Shown piece by piece: positions 37,045-45,369 of a stretch of 64,000 nucleotides of DNA. The position numbers and the translations under genes are program-made. Source of the stretch: Novosphingobium aquimarinum. Lineage in GTDB: Bacteria > Pseudomonadota > Alphaproteobacteria > Sphingomonadales > Sphingomonadaceae. Where the stretch lies: contig NZ_WRPO01000015.1 of NCBI RefSeq assembly GCF_009746585.1, positions 32,264-96,263 on the forward strand, written 5' to 3'. A model generated the notes under the pieces. It did not search any database, was not told where the DNA came from, and was given only the letters and a program-made list of their open reading frames with translations. How positions within the stretch are numbered: position 1 is the stretch's first letter; every line of letters begins with the position of its first letter.

Positions 37045-37155
37045 GGGCCATTTGCCGCGCCGCGTGGCATTCCTTGTGGGGCATCCCTCACGGCGGAAGC
37101 GCCACATAGCGAGGAGGTTGGCGCGATGCAAGCGGCTTTGCAACGCGCCGTGTGA

Positions 37156-37530
37156 TCAGATGCTGGCTTGCGCCGATTGACCGAAGACCCGCTGCACTTC
37201 CATCACCAGATCGCGCAAGTGAAACGGCTTCGACAGCACCTTGGCCTGCGGAGCTTCCCGGCTGGCGCGCAGCGTCACCGCAGCGAAGCCGGTGATGAAC
37301 ATCACTTTGGTCGCGGGGCTGATCCGCGCGCAATGCTGAGCGAGCTCGATGCCGTCCATCTCGGGCATGACGATGTCGGACAGCAGCAGGTCGAAGCGGC
37401 TTTCTTCCAAGAGCGGCACGGCGTCGCTGCCGCGATCCACCGCGACCACCTCATAGCCCGCGTTTTCGAGCGCGCGAGCGAGATAGGAGCGCATGGCAAC
37501 ATCGTCTTCGGCAAGCAGGATTCGAATCAT
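37156..37530 (-). CDS. cpdR: single-domain response regulator CpdR
   Basis: A 124-residue receiver with no output domain. It starts MIRILLAEDDVAMR and has the phosphoacceptor D52 in LLSDIVMPEMDGIELA. It then shows VMFITGFAAVTL and the conserved lysine in KVLSKPFHLRDLVMEV. The wording MPEMDGIELA, FITGFAAV and LSKPFHLRDLV is characteristic of CpdR. In Caulobacter unphosphorylated CpdR primes ClpXP to degrade PdeA, McpA and, through RcdA/PopA, CtrA. The phosphate comes from CckA-ChpT, and cckA is also in this window. It is divergent from the N-formylglutamate amidohydrolase gene. Confidence 0.93.
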   Translation of the reverse strand: MIRILLAEDDVAMRSYLARALENAGYEVVAVDRGSDAVPLLEESRFDLLLSDIVMPEMDGIELAQHCARISPATKVMFITGFAAVTLRASREAPQAKVLSKPFHLRDLVMEVQRVFGQSAQASI

Positions 37531-37639
37531 GGCCCTCTCGGATCGGTTTGCAAGTGCAGGAACGGACGGCGCCGAGCGCCATCGATACATGACTAGTGCT
37601 TAGACCCTATGGGTTAAAATTTCTCGCCTGGCATTCGGA

Positions 37640-38638
37640 GTGACCGGCTTTGACACAGAAGGGCGAAAAGCTCAGCTATGGCCGATGCAATCTGAAGGCG
37701 ATGAGACCGATTCGCAACGGCGCGAAACGGGTGGTTCCATTCCAGGCGCGCCTGGCATCCCGGCATTCGTCGCGAGTGTCGCGGCGCCATCCTCTATTCC
37801 ATTGTTGATCGCCGTGCCCCACGCCGGCCGTGCCTATCCTCGCGCGCTGTTGCGCGACATGCGACATGCCGAGGCGGCCGCGCTGAAGCTGGAAGATCGC
37901 TACGTCGACCGACTCGCGATCGCGGTGGCACGCGAAGTCGGTGCAAGCCTCGTCGTGGCGCAAGCGCCGCGCGCGATGATCGATCTCAATCGTGCGCCCG
38001 ACGATCTCGACTGGGAGATGTTCGCGAAGGCCGATCGGCCGCTGCAGAGTGGATTGGCACCCAGCCGGCGCGCGCGGAGCGGGCTGGGGCTCATCCCTCG
38101 CCGCCTGCCCGGATTGGGTGAAATCTGGCGTCGGCGGCAAAATCCGGATGATCTCGATGCCCGGATTACGCAAGTCCACGAGCCGTACCATGCGCGAATC
38201 GCGCGTGACCTGCTCGACCTTCGCACCCGGTGGGGTGCTGCGCTGCTCGTCGATCTGCATTCGATGCCACCACTGGTTGCGGGAGCGGCCGGGTTCGCAC
38301 CTCGTTACGTGGTCGGCGACAGGTTCGGGGGATCGTGCCACGGCAGTCTCACCGCAGCCGCGTTTTCCTATCTGCATGAGGCCGGGGCGCCCGTATCGCA
38401 CAACCGGCCTTATGCCGGAGGCTACGTGCTGGAGCGCCACGCCGCTCCTATGCAGGGCATTCATGCGCTGCAGTTGGAGATCGACCGCAGCACATATCTC
38501 GATAGTCGGATGGTCGAGCCCGGTTCGGGTTTCGATGGCGTGGTCACGCTTTTGGTGGGGTTGGCGCGACGCCTGGCGCAAGAGGTTTCGCAACTCGGGC
38601 AATCGGGCAGCGACACCTTGCGGCAAGCGGCAGAGTAA
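37640..38638 (+). CDS. N-formylglutamate amidohydrolase family protein
   Basis: A protein of 332 residues from GTG 37640, or 317 from ATG 37685; both lack a clear ribosome site. It belongs to the FGase family, which releases formate from N-formylglutamate in histidine breakdown. The start of the domain is PLLIAVPHAGRAYPRALL. Family motifs are RYVDRLAIAVAREVGASLVVAQAPRAMIDLNR, LLVDLHSMPP and NRPYAGGYVLERH, followed by HALQLEIDRSTYLD. No hut genes lie nearby. Alphaproteobacteria often pair this gene with cpdR, so its role may differ from histidine use. Confidence 0.85.
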   Translation: MTGFDTEGRKAQLWPMQSEGDETDSQRRETGGSIPGAPGIPAFVASVAAPSSIPLLIAVPHAGRAYPRALLRDMRHAEAAALKLEDRYVDRLAIAVAREVGASLVVAQAPRAMIDLNRAPDDLDWEMFAKADRPLQSGLAPSRRARSGLGLIPRRLPGLGEIWRRRQNPDDLDARITQVHEPYHARIARDLLDLRTRWGAALLVDLHSMPPLVAGAAGFAPRYVVGDRFGGSCHGSLTAAAFSYLHEAGAPVSHNRPYAGGYVLERHAAPMQGIHALQLEIDRSTYLDSRMVEPGSGFDGVVTLLVGLARRLAQEVSQLGQSGSDTLRQAAE

Positions 38639-38779
38639 CGCGATCCAGCGCATCCGCCGCCATCTTAGCGGCAGCCCGCAGGGCGCTCGAATCAAGCTGT
38701 CCCTGAACTCGCACCAACTCGCTAGCGCTTGCGAAGCGGAAAAGCGCGAACCGCATGATGCGGGAATGCCGACGCGTAT

Positions 38780-38885
38780 AAAAAGAAACCACCTCGCGCG
38801 ATGCGCGAGGTGGCCAAGGTTCAGGGAGGAGGTGCACAAAGTGCACCAAATCCTATCAGGCCATGAGGGTAGCACTGATAAGACA
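38780..38885 (-). ncRNA. candidate trans-acting small RNA with anti-Shine-Dalgarno segment
   Basis: On the minus strand a transcript of about 105 bases can be drawn. Its 5' hairpin pairs ATCC/TATCAG with CTGATA/GGAT. A second, perfect hairpin GGTGCAC-TTT-GTGCACC follows. The single-stranded CCTCCTCCC comes next (its first C is the end of that stem), complementary to ribosome-binding sites. The 3' end is an 11-bp stem, CCACCTCGCGC with GCGCGAGGTGG (38789-38799 and 38803-38813), followed by a U-rich tail. A promoter-like pair lies just upstream. This layout resembles alphaproteobacterial small RNAs that block translation with CCUCC-type motifs. Transcription is not proven. Confidence 0.6.
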
Positions 38886-38891
38886 GGATCG

Positions 38892-38919
38892 AATATATGC
38901 CGGTCGGTACCGAAATCAA
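38892..38919 (-). promoter_or_regulatory. promoter-like site for the sRNA candidate
   Basis: On the minus strand TTGATT (38919 to 38914) and TATATT (38897 to 38892) are spaced by 16 bases, a fair sigma-70 pair. A start about seven bases further gives the small RNA 5' end near 38885. Confidence 0.5.
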
Positions 38920-38935
38920 CCCTCTAAAACGATAG

Positions 38936-38977
38936 AAAAAGACCTCCGTGCCGCTGCCCTGAAGCGCGGCACGAAGG
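38936..38977 (-). terminator. rho-independent terminator of sapC
   Basis: CGTGCCGC (38947-38954) pairs with GCGGCACG (38966-38973), extended by CCT/AGG after one mismatch. On the minus strand TTTTT follows at 38940-38936. Confidence 0.85.
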
Positions 38978-39006
38978 CCCTGTTCAAACCTTCTTAAAAG
39001 AAGAGT

Positions 39007-39792
39007 TTAGTTCACGGGAGCGTCCATCTGCTCGAGAGAGGGCGCCTTGCCCTGGCTGACCTGACGGCCGAAAATGTCGCGTACGAGTTCCAGCGAGAAC
39101 AAGTGCGCGTAAATCAGCGCCAACATCCCGTTCCTGTTCCATTCGCGCAGAATGTCGCCGCGAACTTCACGCAGCTTGTTCTCGTCGATCATCTTGAAAC
39201 CACGATACGTGAAGGGCTTGCCATCGGATTCGATCGTCAGCTCGCCATTCATGAAAAGATCGTGCTTTTCGATCGTCTCGATGAAGTTCTGGGTGCGAGT
39301 GCCGGCATTCTCGAAGTTCTCGCAGAACTTCAGCATCTGCTGGCACGCTTCGCTCGGCTCGTCATTGTCGAACAGCGCGCGACCGTCCTCGAACTCACCG
39401 ACGAGTTCGCTCGCCGGATCGAAGCACAGCGACAAGTCCGGCTTGTCCTGACTGAGACGTGCCAGCATGAACGGATAGCGACGCGCATAGGCCGGAACAT
39501 AGACCGGCGTGTTCATCGTGCCGTCGTCGTCGAAGAAGACGTTGACGCCTTCGTTCATCCCCATCAGCGCAAGCGGAACGCTCGAGCCGGTCGCCGTAGC
39601 GGAGAACACGATCGGGAAGTGACGCTGGGCCTGCGGGAATTCCTCGACAGTCAACGGCACCGCGTGCGTGTTGACCAGCCAGGTGGCCTTGTCGGTGGAG
39701 CGGATCTTGTAGTTGGCATGCTCCTGCGTGTTCAGCGGGACCAGGTCCTTGTAAAACAGCGGAAGGGGTGCGGTCTTTGGCGCGCTGGCCAT
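39007..39792 (-). CDS. SapC family protein
   Basis: A 261-residue protein of the SapC family, named for a Campylobacter S-layer secretion gene but widespread in sphingomonads and caulobacters with uncertain function. The family pattern is clear: LFYKDLVPLNTQEHANYKI near the start, then PIVFSATATGSSVPLALMG and YVPAYARRYPFML. CFDPASELV and the C-terminal YRGFKMIDENKLREV plus LIYAHLFSLELV follow. It has no signal peptide or membrane span, so it is probably cytosolic. In many sphingomonads sapC lies beside TonB receptors and tryptophan-halogenase-like genes; here it is alone with its own terminator. A GGAGAG ribosome site supports the start. Confidence 0.9.
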   Translation of the reverse strand: MASAPKTAPLPLFYKDLVPLNTQEHANYKIRSTDKATWLVNTHAVPLTVEEFPQAQRHFPIVFSATATGSSVPLALMGMNEGVNVFFDDDGTMNTPVYVPAYARRYPFMLARLSQDKPDLSLCFDPASELVGEFEDGRALFDNDEPSEACQQMLKFCENFENAGTRTQNFIETIEKHDLFMNGELTIESDGKPFTYRGFKMIDENKLREVRGDILREWNRNGMLALIYAHLFSLELVRDIFGRQVSQGKAPSLEQMDAPVN

Positions 39793-39932
39793 TTCTGACT
39801 CTCCGAAAATCTCTGAAAATTCGACTGGCGCGAGCCCATACGGCTTCGCGGCGCGGCGTGCAAGCTTGCCGCTTCGGGGTTGTCACCGCTTGCGATAGAC
39901 TTTCACCGGCCGGCGCCTTGGCTGGCAGCCGA

Positions 39933-41354
39933 TCAGACGAGCTTGCCCGGGTTGAGCAGGCCCGCCGGGTCCAGCGCATTCTTCACGCTTTGCATCAAGC
40001 GCAGCGCGACCGGATCGCCGAGCCGCCGCAATTCATCGCGCTTGAGTTGGCCAATGCCGTGCTCGGCGGAGATCGAGCCGTTCCACTGCGTCACCAGATC
40101 GTGAACCTGGCGGCTGATCGCCTTGCCGTCTCCCTCGTGCCAGGCCTGCGCGTCGGTCACGTGCGGCGCGATGACGTGGAAATGGACGTTGCCGTCGCCC
40201 AAATGGCCGAAGGCGACTGCCTCGGTGCCGGGCCAGTCGCGTTCGAGCAGGGGTACCGCGACGTCGATGAATTCGGGCATCTTGTCTACCGCCACCGAGA
40301 TGTCGTGCTGAACGGCAGGTCCGCGGTCCCGCTCGGCGGGTGCGACCGATTCGCGCAGGAGCCAGAAATCTTCGGCCTGGCTCTCGCTGGCCGCGATCGC
40401 CGCGTCGGCGACGAGACCGCGCTCGAAGGCATCGGCGAGCATCGCCTCGCTGCGGTCGCGCAAGGTGGCGACGGAAGCGCGATCGGCGACGACTTCGATG
40501 AGCGCGTACCACGGGTAGCGGTCGCCCAGCGGCGAGCGGGCGTCGGGCAGGTGCGCGATCACGGCTTCCAAGCTCCTGTCCGGGATGATCTCGAAGCCTT
40601 CCAGGCTATCGCCGGCAGTGTCCTCGCAATGAAGCAGCAGCGCGCGGGCATCCTGCAGCGAGGCGACGCCGGCCCAGATCACGGTGCGATCCGCGATGGC
40701 GGGCAGCAAGCGAAGGGTTGCGGCGGTGACGATGCCGAGCGTGCCTTCCGAACCGATGAAGAGCTGCTTGAGATCGAAGCCGCGATTGTCTTTCTTGAGT
40801 GGCGTCAGCATCGAATAGATGCTGCCGTCGGCAAGCACCGCTTCGAGCCCCAGCACGAGCGCGCGCATCGAACCGTGCCGCAGGACCTGAGTGCCGCCTG
40901 CATTGGTCGAGATCAGGCCGCCAATCGTTGCCGAGCCCTTGCCCCCGAGCGAGAGCGGGAAGCGCAAGTCCTCCTCCATCGCCGCTTCGTGCAGCGTTTG
41001 CAGGATGACCCCCGCCTCGCAGATCACTTTGCGCCCCTCGGCGTCGATTTCGCGGATCGCGTTCATACGACGCAGCGACAGCAGGACGGCGTCGCCGGAC
41101 CCATCGGGAGTCGCGCCGCCCGACATGCTGCTGTTGCCCCCCTGCGGCACGAGCGGAACCCCGTTCGCGGCGCAGAGCCGCACCAGTTCGGCAAGTTCCG
41201 CAGCGCTTGCAGGCGATGCCATGGCGACGGCGCGGCCCGTGAAGCGACCCCGCCAGTCGGTAAGCCATGGCGCCATAGCTTCGCTGTCCACGGTGATGCC
41301 TTTGGGACCCAGTCGGGTTTCGGCTTCACTGAGAAAGGCTACGGTATCGGTCAT
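39933..41354 (-). CDS. FAD-linked oxidase (D-lactate/2-hydroxyacid dehydrogenase-like)
   Basis: A 473-residue flavoprotein of the vanillyl-alcohol-oxidase/PCMH fold. The N-terminal FAD-binding domain contains VPLVPQGGNSSMSGGATPD, RRMNAIREID and GGKGSATIGGLISTNAGGTQVLRHG. The C-terminal cap carries GHLGDGNVHFHVIAP and SAEHGIGQLKRDEL, both typical of the GlcD/Dld/D2HGDH group. Those enzymes oxidise D-2-hydroxyacids and pass electrons to an acceptor. The start MTDTVAF is preferred over methionines upstream that give an odd leader. No glcE/glcF partner is adjacent, which suggests a stand-alone D-lactate or D-2-hydroxyglutarate dehydrogenase. Confidence 0.92.
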   Translation of the reverse strand: MTDTVAFLSEAETRLGPKGITVDSEAMAPWLTDWRGRFTGRAVAMASPASAAELAELVRLCAANGVPLVPQGGNSSMSGGATPDGSGDAVLLSLRRMNAIREIDAEGRKVICEAGVILQTLHEAAMEEDLRFPLSLGGKGSATIGGLISTNAGGTQVLRHGSMRALVLGLEAVLADGSIYSMLTPLKKDNRGFDLKQLFIGSEGTLGIVTAATLRLLPAIADRTVIWAGVASLQDARALLLHCEDTAGDSLEGFEIIPDRSLEAVIAHLPDARSPLGDRYPWYALIEVVADRASVATLRDRSEAMLADAFERGLVADAAIAASESQAEDFWLLRESVAPAERDRGPAVQHDISVAVDKMPEFIDVAVPLLERDWPGTEAVAFGHLGDGNVHFHVIAPHVTDAQAWHEGDGKAISRQVHDLVTQWNGSISAEHGIGQLKRDELRRLGDPVALRLMQSVKNALDPAGLLNPGKLV

Positions 41355-41480
41355 GGTGGTGTCTCTTGGCATGGCTAGGGAACGTCTTATGCCCACAGAT
41401 CGGTCAAGTTAAGCGACGGTTCAAGCTCTTGCCCTATGGCTGCGACCAACCCATTGGGTTTCTCGGGGAATACCTTACTG

Positions 41481-42086
41481 ATGAATCTCGTCGCCGTCCT
41501 GCTTGCGCCGTTCATGCTGCTGTTGCCAGCAGAGGGCGGCGTGGAGGCGGCGCGTGATCTGACTCAGCCATCCGAGGAAACGACCCGGGCCGAGCCGCAG
41601 AACGACAGCGCCAGGGTCGTCCCCGAACATGCCCCGATCCCCGATGCGAACGACTGGCCGCTGCAAGTGCGCGCCGGCAGCGGGGTCCCCGAAAGCGCCT
41701 GGCAGGTTCGTATCGAGCGGCGCATGACGATCCGCATCACGCCGCTGTCTCCGCAGCCAAGACGGACGGACATGCTGTTCGGACTGCCGAACCGCGCGGT
41801 CGGGCCGCATTTCGAGGAGCGGCGCATGGGCAAGTGCCTCAGCGTTTCCGGGATTTCCGGGGTTCAGCCCAATGGCGGCAATCGACTGCTGTTGTTCATG
41901 CGTGACCAGCGCATCGTCAGCGCCGAACTGGAGCGGGCATGCCGGGCGCGGGACTTCTACTCGGGGTTCTACTTGTCGCAGAGCAATGACGGGAAACTAT
42001 GCGTCGGGCGCGATACGCTGCTTTCGCGAAGCGGCGCCAATTGCAAGCTTTCGAGCATCCGTCAGCTGGTCGAAAGTTCCGATTGA
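41481..42086 (+). CDS. exported hypothetical protein with four cysteines
   Basis: A 201-residue protein with a signal peptide of about 20 residues (MNLVAVLLAPFMLLLPAEGG). A polar, low-complexity linker follows (about 25-60), then a compact domain beginning WQVRIERRMTIRITPL. That domain holds four cysteines (GKCLSV, RACRA, KLCVG, ANCKL) that could form two disulfides in the periplasm. It has FEERRMGKCL and LLLFMRDQRIVSAEL segments. The longer frame from 41436 adds residues before the signal peptide and is rejected. I do not recognise the family. It lies between the FAD oxidase and the RhlE helicase, facing the latter's direction, with no obvious operon partner. Confidence 0.7.
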   Translation: MNLVAVLLAPFMLLLPAEGGVEAARDLTQPSEETTRAEPQNDSARVVPEHAPIPDANDWPLQVRAGSGVPESAWQVRIERRMTIRITPLSPQPRRTDMLFGLPNRAVGPHFEERRMGKCLSVSGISGVQPNGGNRLLLFMRDQRIVSAELERACRARDFYSGFYLSQSNDGKLCVGRDTLLSRSGANCKLSSIRQLVESSD

Positions 42087-42312
42087 ACCGAGTGTTGGCT
42101 CCCGCAGTACTTTCGCCGATCGTCAGCCCAAAGCGACTAACCGTGATGGATCGCGAGTCTGGGGCGGAAAAAGCTGCGTTTCCTTGACTTTCGTCCGGAT
42201 TTCCTGAATGGGAACCGGGTTGGCTCCTCAATCGCGTAAAGCGGCTGCGAGGCCGCCGGTGCAGCCCCAGGGCCGGATCGCTGGATTTCATTCCTCCAAA
42301 TTACGGAAAACC

Positions 42313-43740
42313 ATGAGTTTCGCCGATCTCGGCCTATCCGACGAATTGTTGAAGGCGGTCACGACTGCCGGCTACGACACGCCCACTCCGATCCAGGCGC
42401 AGGCGATCCCGTCCGTGCTGATGATGCGCGACATCATCGGCATCGCCCAGACCGGCACTGGCAAGACCGCCAGCTTCGTTCTGCCGATGATCGACGTCCT
42501 CGCGCATGGCCGGCGCCGTGCGCTGATGCCGCGCTCGCTGATCCTCGAACCGACGCGCGAACTCGCCGCGCAGGTCGCCGAAAACTTCGAGAAGTACGGC
42601 AAGAACCACGACCTCAAGATGGCGCTGCTGATCGGCGGCGTGCAGATGGGGGATCAGGTCAAGGCGCTGCAAGAAGGCGTCGACGTGCTGATCGCGACTC
42701 CGGGCCGGCTGATGGACTTGTTCGAACGCGGCAAGATCCTGCTCACCGGCTGCGACCTGCTGGTGATCGACGAAGCGGACCGCATGCTCGACATGGGCTT
42801 CATCCCCGACATCGAACACATCTGCACCAAGCTGCCCGCGACGCGTCAGACGCTGCTGTTCTCCGCGACGATGCCGCCGCCGATCGAGAAGCTGGCGGCC
42901 AAGTTCCTGTCCAATCCGAAGAAGATCGAGGTCGCTCGCGCGGCTACGGCGAACGTCAACATCGCTCAGCACAAAGTGTTCGTGCAGCCACGCGGAAAGC
43001 GCGAATTGCTGCGCTCGCTGCTCAAGAGCGACGACGTTTCGACCGCGATCGTGTTCTGCAACCGCAAGACCACGGTGCGCGAGCTCAACAAGAGCCTGCA
43101 GGGTCACGGTTTCGCCAGCGGTGAAATCCATGGCGACATGGATCAGTCTGCGCGCAATGCCGAGTTGCAACGTTTCAAGGACGGTTCGATCAATATCCTC
43201 GTCGCGTCCGATGTTGCCGCACGCGGCCTCGACGTCAAAGGCGTGAGCCACGTCTTCAACTTCGATACTCCCTGGCACCCCGATGACTACGTGCACCGCA
43301 TCGGCCGCACGGGTCGCGCCGGCGCGCTGGGCCGGGCCTTCACGTTCGTCGCACCCGACGATGCCGAAGCGATCGAGAACGTCGAAAAGCTGACCAAGAG
43401 CACGATCCCGGTCTACACGCTCGAAAGCAAGGGTGCAGGCAAGGCACCGAAGTCGCGCGACGAGAGCGGCGGCGACACGGAAAAGCGCGAGAAAGCGCCG
43501 GCGAAGTCCTCGCGTCGTCGCAAGTCGACCGAACGGGAGCCTGCTCAGCGCGAACCAGTGCAAAGCGAGACTGTCGAGCGCGAGCCCGTAGCGGCGGTGA
43601 AACGCGATCCGGTCGAAAGCGCTCCGGCGCCCAGCCGGTCTTCGCGTCGTGCTTCGCGCAGCGAACCTGATCGCGGGGGCGACGAGGGCACCTGGAACGG
43701 TCCGATCCCGAGCTTTCTTCAGGTTTCGGCGCTGGCTTGA
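42313..43740 (+). CDS. DEAD-box ATP-dependent RNA helicase, RhlE-like
   Basis: A 475-residue RNA helicase of the RhlE/CsdA group. It opens with the Q-motif region (LGLSDELLKAVTTAGYDTPTPIQAQAIP). Then come motif I AQTGTGKT, PTRELA, motif II DEAD (VIDEADRMLDMGF), motif III SAT and the C-terminal helicase motifs ARGLDV and HRIGRTGRAG. Beyond about residue 370 the tail is charged and low-complexity (KSSRRRKS, repeated EREP/QREPV units), typical of RNA-binding extensions. The start MSFADLG is chosen over a methionine 35 codons upstream. It probably acts in ribosome assembly or mRNA decay; the exact target is not deducible. Confidence 0.93.
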   Translation: MSFADLGLSDELLKAVTTAGYDTPTPIQAQAIPSVLMMRDIIGIAQTGTGKTASFVLPMIDVLAHGRRRALMPRSLILEPTRELAAQVAENFEKYGKNHDLKMALLIGGVQMGDQVKALQEGVDVLIATPGRLMDLFERGKILLTGCDLLVIDEADRMLDMGFIPDIEHICTKLPATRQTLLFSATMPPPIEKLAAKFLSNPKKIEVARAATANVNIAQHKVFVQPRGKRELLRSLLKSDDVSTAIVFCNRKTTVRELNKSLQGHGFASGEIHGDMDQSARNAELQRFKDGSINILVASDVAARGLDVKGVSHVFNFDTPWHPDDYVHRIGRTGRAGALGRAFTFVAPDDAEAIENVEKLTKSTIPVYTLESKGAGKAPKSRDESGGDTEKREKAPAKSSRRRKSTEREPAQREPVQSETVEREPVAAVKRDPVESAPAPSRSSRRASRSEPDRGGDEGTWNGPIPSFLQVSALA

Positions 43741-43753
43741 CCTTGTTCGCCGC

Positions 43754-45295
43754 TCAGACGGCGGCGAACTGGTACATCATTTCGACATAACCCATGGTCG
43801 CATCGACGATGCCTGCGACTTTCGGATTGCTCGAATCGATCACGTAATATTCGTCCGGAGCGTGCGCGCCCGAACCATGGCCGATGCCGAAATGGCCGGC
43901 CGGAATCGACAGCGGCGGCGCGGTGAACACCGCGCCCGGCCACGATCCCGCGAGCCGCGGGTTGAGGCTCGCCTGGATGCCGAGCGCCTTGTAGGTCGCC
44001 AGTTCGGCCTGGATCAGGCGGCTGTCTTCCGCGGTTTCGGTCGGATCGTATCCGCCTGAGAAATTGGTCTCGACATCGCTGAAGCCATGCTTGTCGAGAT
44101 GGGCGCGCAATTTGCGCTCCGCTTCCGCGCGCGTCTGGTTCGGCACGAGCCGCAGATCGAGCTTAGCCACGGCGCGGCCCGGCAGAATGGTCTTGCCGCC
44201 GGGCCCGGTATAGCCGCCGACGAGCCCTTCGATGTTCACCGTCGGCTGGCTCGCGAGCCGTTCGAGCGCTTGCTGATAAGGCAGGTCATCGATCCAGTGC
44301 GTGACGCCGAGCGAGGCCATGTCCTTTGCTTCGTCCGAGGCGGCCGCGACTTGCGCGATCAGTTCCTTCTCGCGCGCGGTGAGCGGCCGGACATTCTCGA
44401 ACCAGCCATCGATGGCGGGGGTGTTGCCGTCAGGCGTGACCAGCGTCTGCAACGCCATGATCAGCCGCCATGCCGGCGAATCGACCATCGCCTTGCGGCT
44501 CGAATGGATGTCGCCTTTGGGCCCGCGGCCCCACTTCTCGCCACTTGCAACGAGTTCGAGTTCGACCACGCCCTTCGAGCCCAAATTGACCTGAACCTCC
44601 CCATCGGGCCCCTGCCAGCTAGCGGGAATGAAAATGCCGCCCGCCTTCTTGAGCGCTGGCATGACCTCGGAATGCGTGGCGAGCTGGCGGAAGTGCGGCG
44701 AACCGATTTCCTCCTCGCCCTCGGCGATCAGAACGAGGTTCACGGGCGGCTTGAAGCCCGCCGCCTTCATCGCGTGGAGCGAGGCCAGCAGCGTCGCCTC
44801 GGGCCCCTTCTGGTTGACGGCACCGCGCCCGACGATCGCCTTGCCCCAGTTCGGCTTGTCGACGATCCGGGCTTCCAGAGGCGGCGAGGACCATTCCGCC
44901 GGATCGAACTGCTTGACGTCGTACATGAAGTAGATGCCCAGCGTCGTCTTGGCGCCGTTGTCCATCACGCCGAACACGCCGGGATGCCCGTCGGTCGGAA
45001 TGATCTTCACGCCTGTGAACCCCGCATCGCGCGCGAGCTGCGCCATGTATTGCGCGCCTTCGGTCATGTTGCGGTTTTCGGCGGCGATCGAGGGCAGGGC
45101 GATCCAGTCCTGGATGCGCTTCACGTTGGCGTCGCGCTGCGCTTGCGCGGCGGCGCGGATCGCGGTGCGCGCATCGGTGGCGGCAAAGGCGGCGTTCCCG
45201 CTCGACATCAAGGCCGCACCGGCGCCCACCAGCATCGAGGAGCGCAGCAGCGCGCGTCGGTCGTAATTGCCTGCGAAGTCCCGAAAAACCGTCAT
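43754..45295 (-). CDS. Tat-exported M20-family metallopeptidase
   Basis: A 513-residue zinc peptidase of the M20/M25/M40 group. It has a twin-arginine signal (DRRALLRSSMLVGAG, residues 12-26). A catalytic domain follows with GIYFMYDVKQFDPAEW, where the usual HTDVVP is replaced by a MYDVKQ variant. It then has GRGAVNQKGPEATLL and the glutamate pair EGEEEIGS. A dimerisation lid and a C-terminal metal-ligand region (GHGSGAHAPDEYYVID) complete it. The atypical first motif resembles carnosinase/succinyl-diaminopimelate-type members, in which YDVQP or YDVK is found. It is probably a periplasmic dipeptidase. It converges on the RhlE helicase. Confidence 0.9.
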   Translation of the reverse strand: MTVFRDFAGNYDRRALLRSSMLVGAGAALMSSGNAAFAATDARTAIRAAAQAQRDANVKRIQDWIALPSIAAENRNMTEGAQYMAQLARDAGFTGVKIIPTDGHPGVFGVMDNGAKTTLGIYFMYDVKQFDPAEWSSPPLEARIVDKPNWGKAIVGRGAVNQKGPEATLLASLHAMKAAGFKPPVNLVLIAEGEEEIGSPHFRQLATHSEVMPALKKAGGIFIPASWQGPDGEVQVNLGSKGVVELELVASGEKWGRGPKGDIHSSRKAMVDSPAWRLIMALQTLVTPDGNTPAIDGWFENVRPLTAREKELIAQVAAASDEAKDMASLGVTHWIDDLPYQQALERLASQPTVNIEGLVGGYTGPGGKTILPGRAVAKLDLRLVPNQTRAEAERKLRAHLDKHGFSDVETNFSGGYDPTETAEDSRLIQAELATYKALGIQASLNPRLAGSWPGAVFTAPPLSIPAGHFGIGHGSGAHAPDEYYVIDSSNPKVAGIVDATMGYVEMMYQFAAV

Positions 45296-45369
45296 GTCCG
45301 CCCCCTTATGATGGAAGAGGGGCAGGATTGCCGCTGGCGCGGGTAAACGCAAGGCTCAGGCGCGCGGCG

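Larger units (their letters stand above)
38639..39006. other. non-coding region with sRNA candidate and terminators
   Basis: This 368-base gap between the N-formylglutamate amidohydrolase and sapC holds no credible protein gene. It contains a candidate minus-strand small RNA with its own promoter and terminator, and the terminator of sapC. The part from 38639 to about 38775 shows nothing further that I can identify. Confidence 0.6.
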
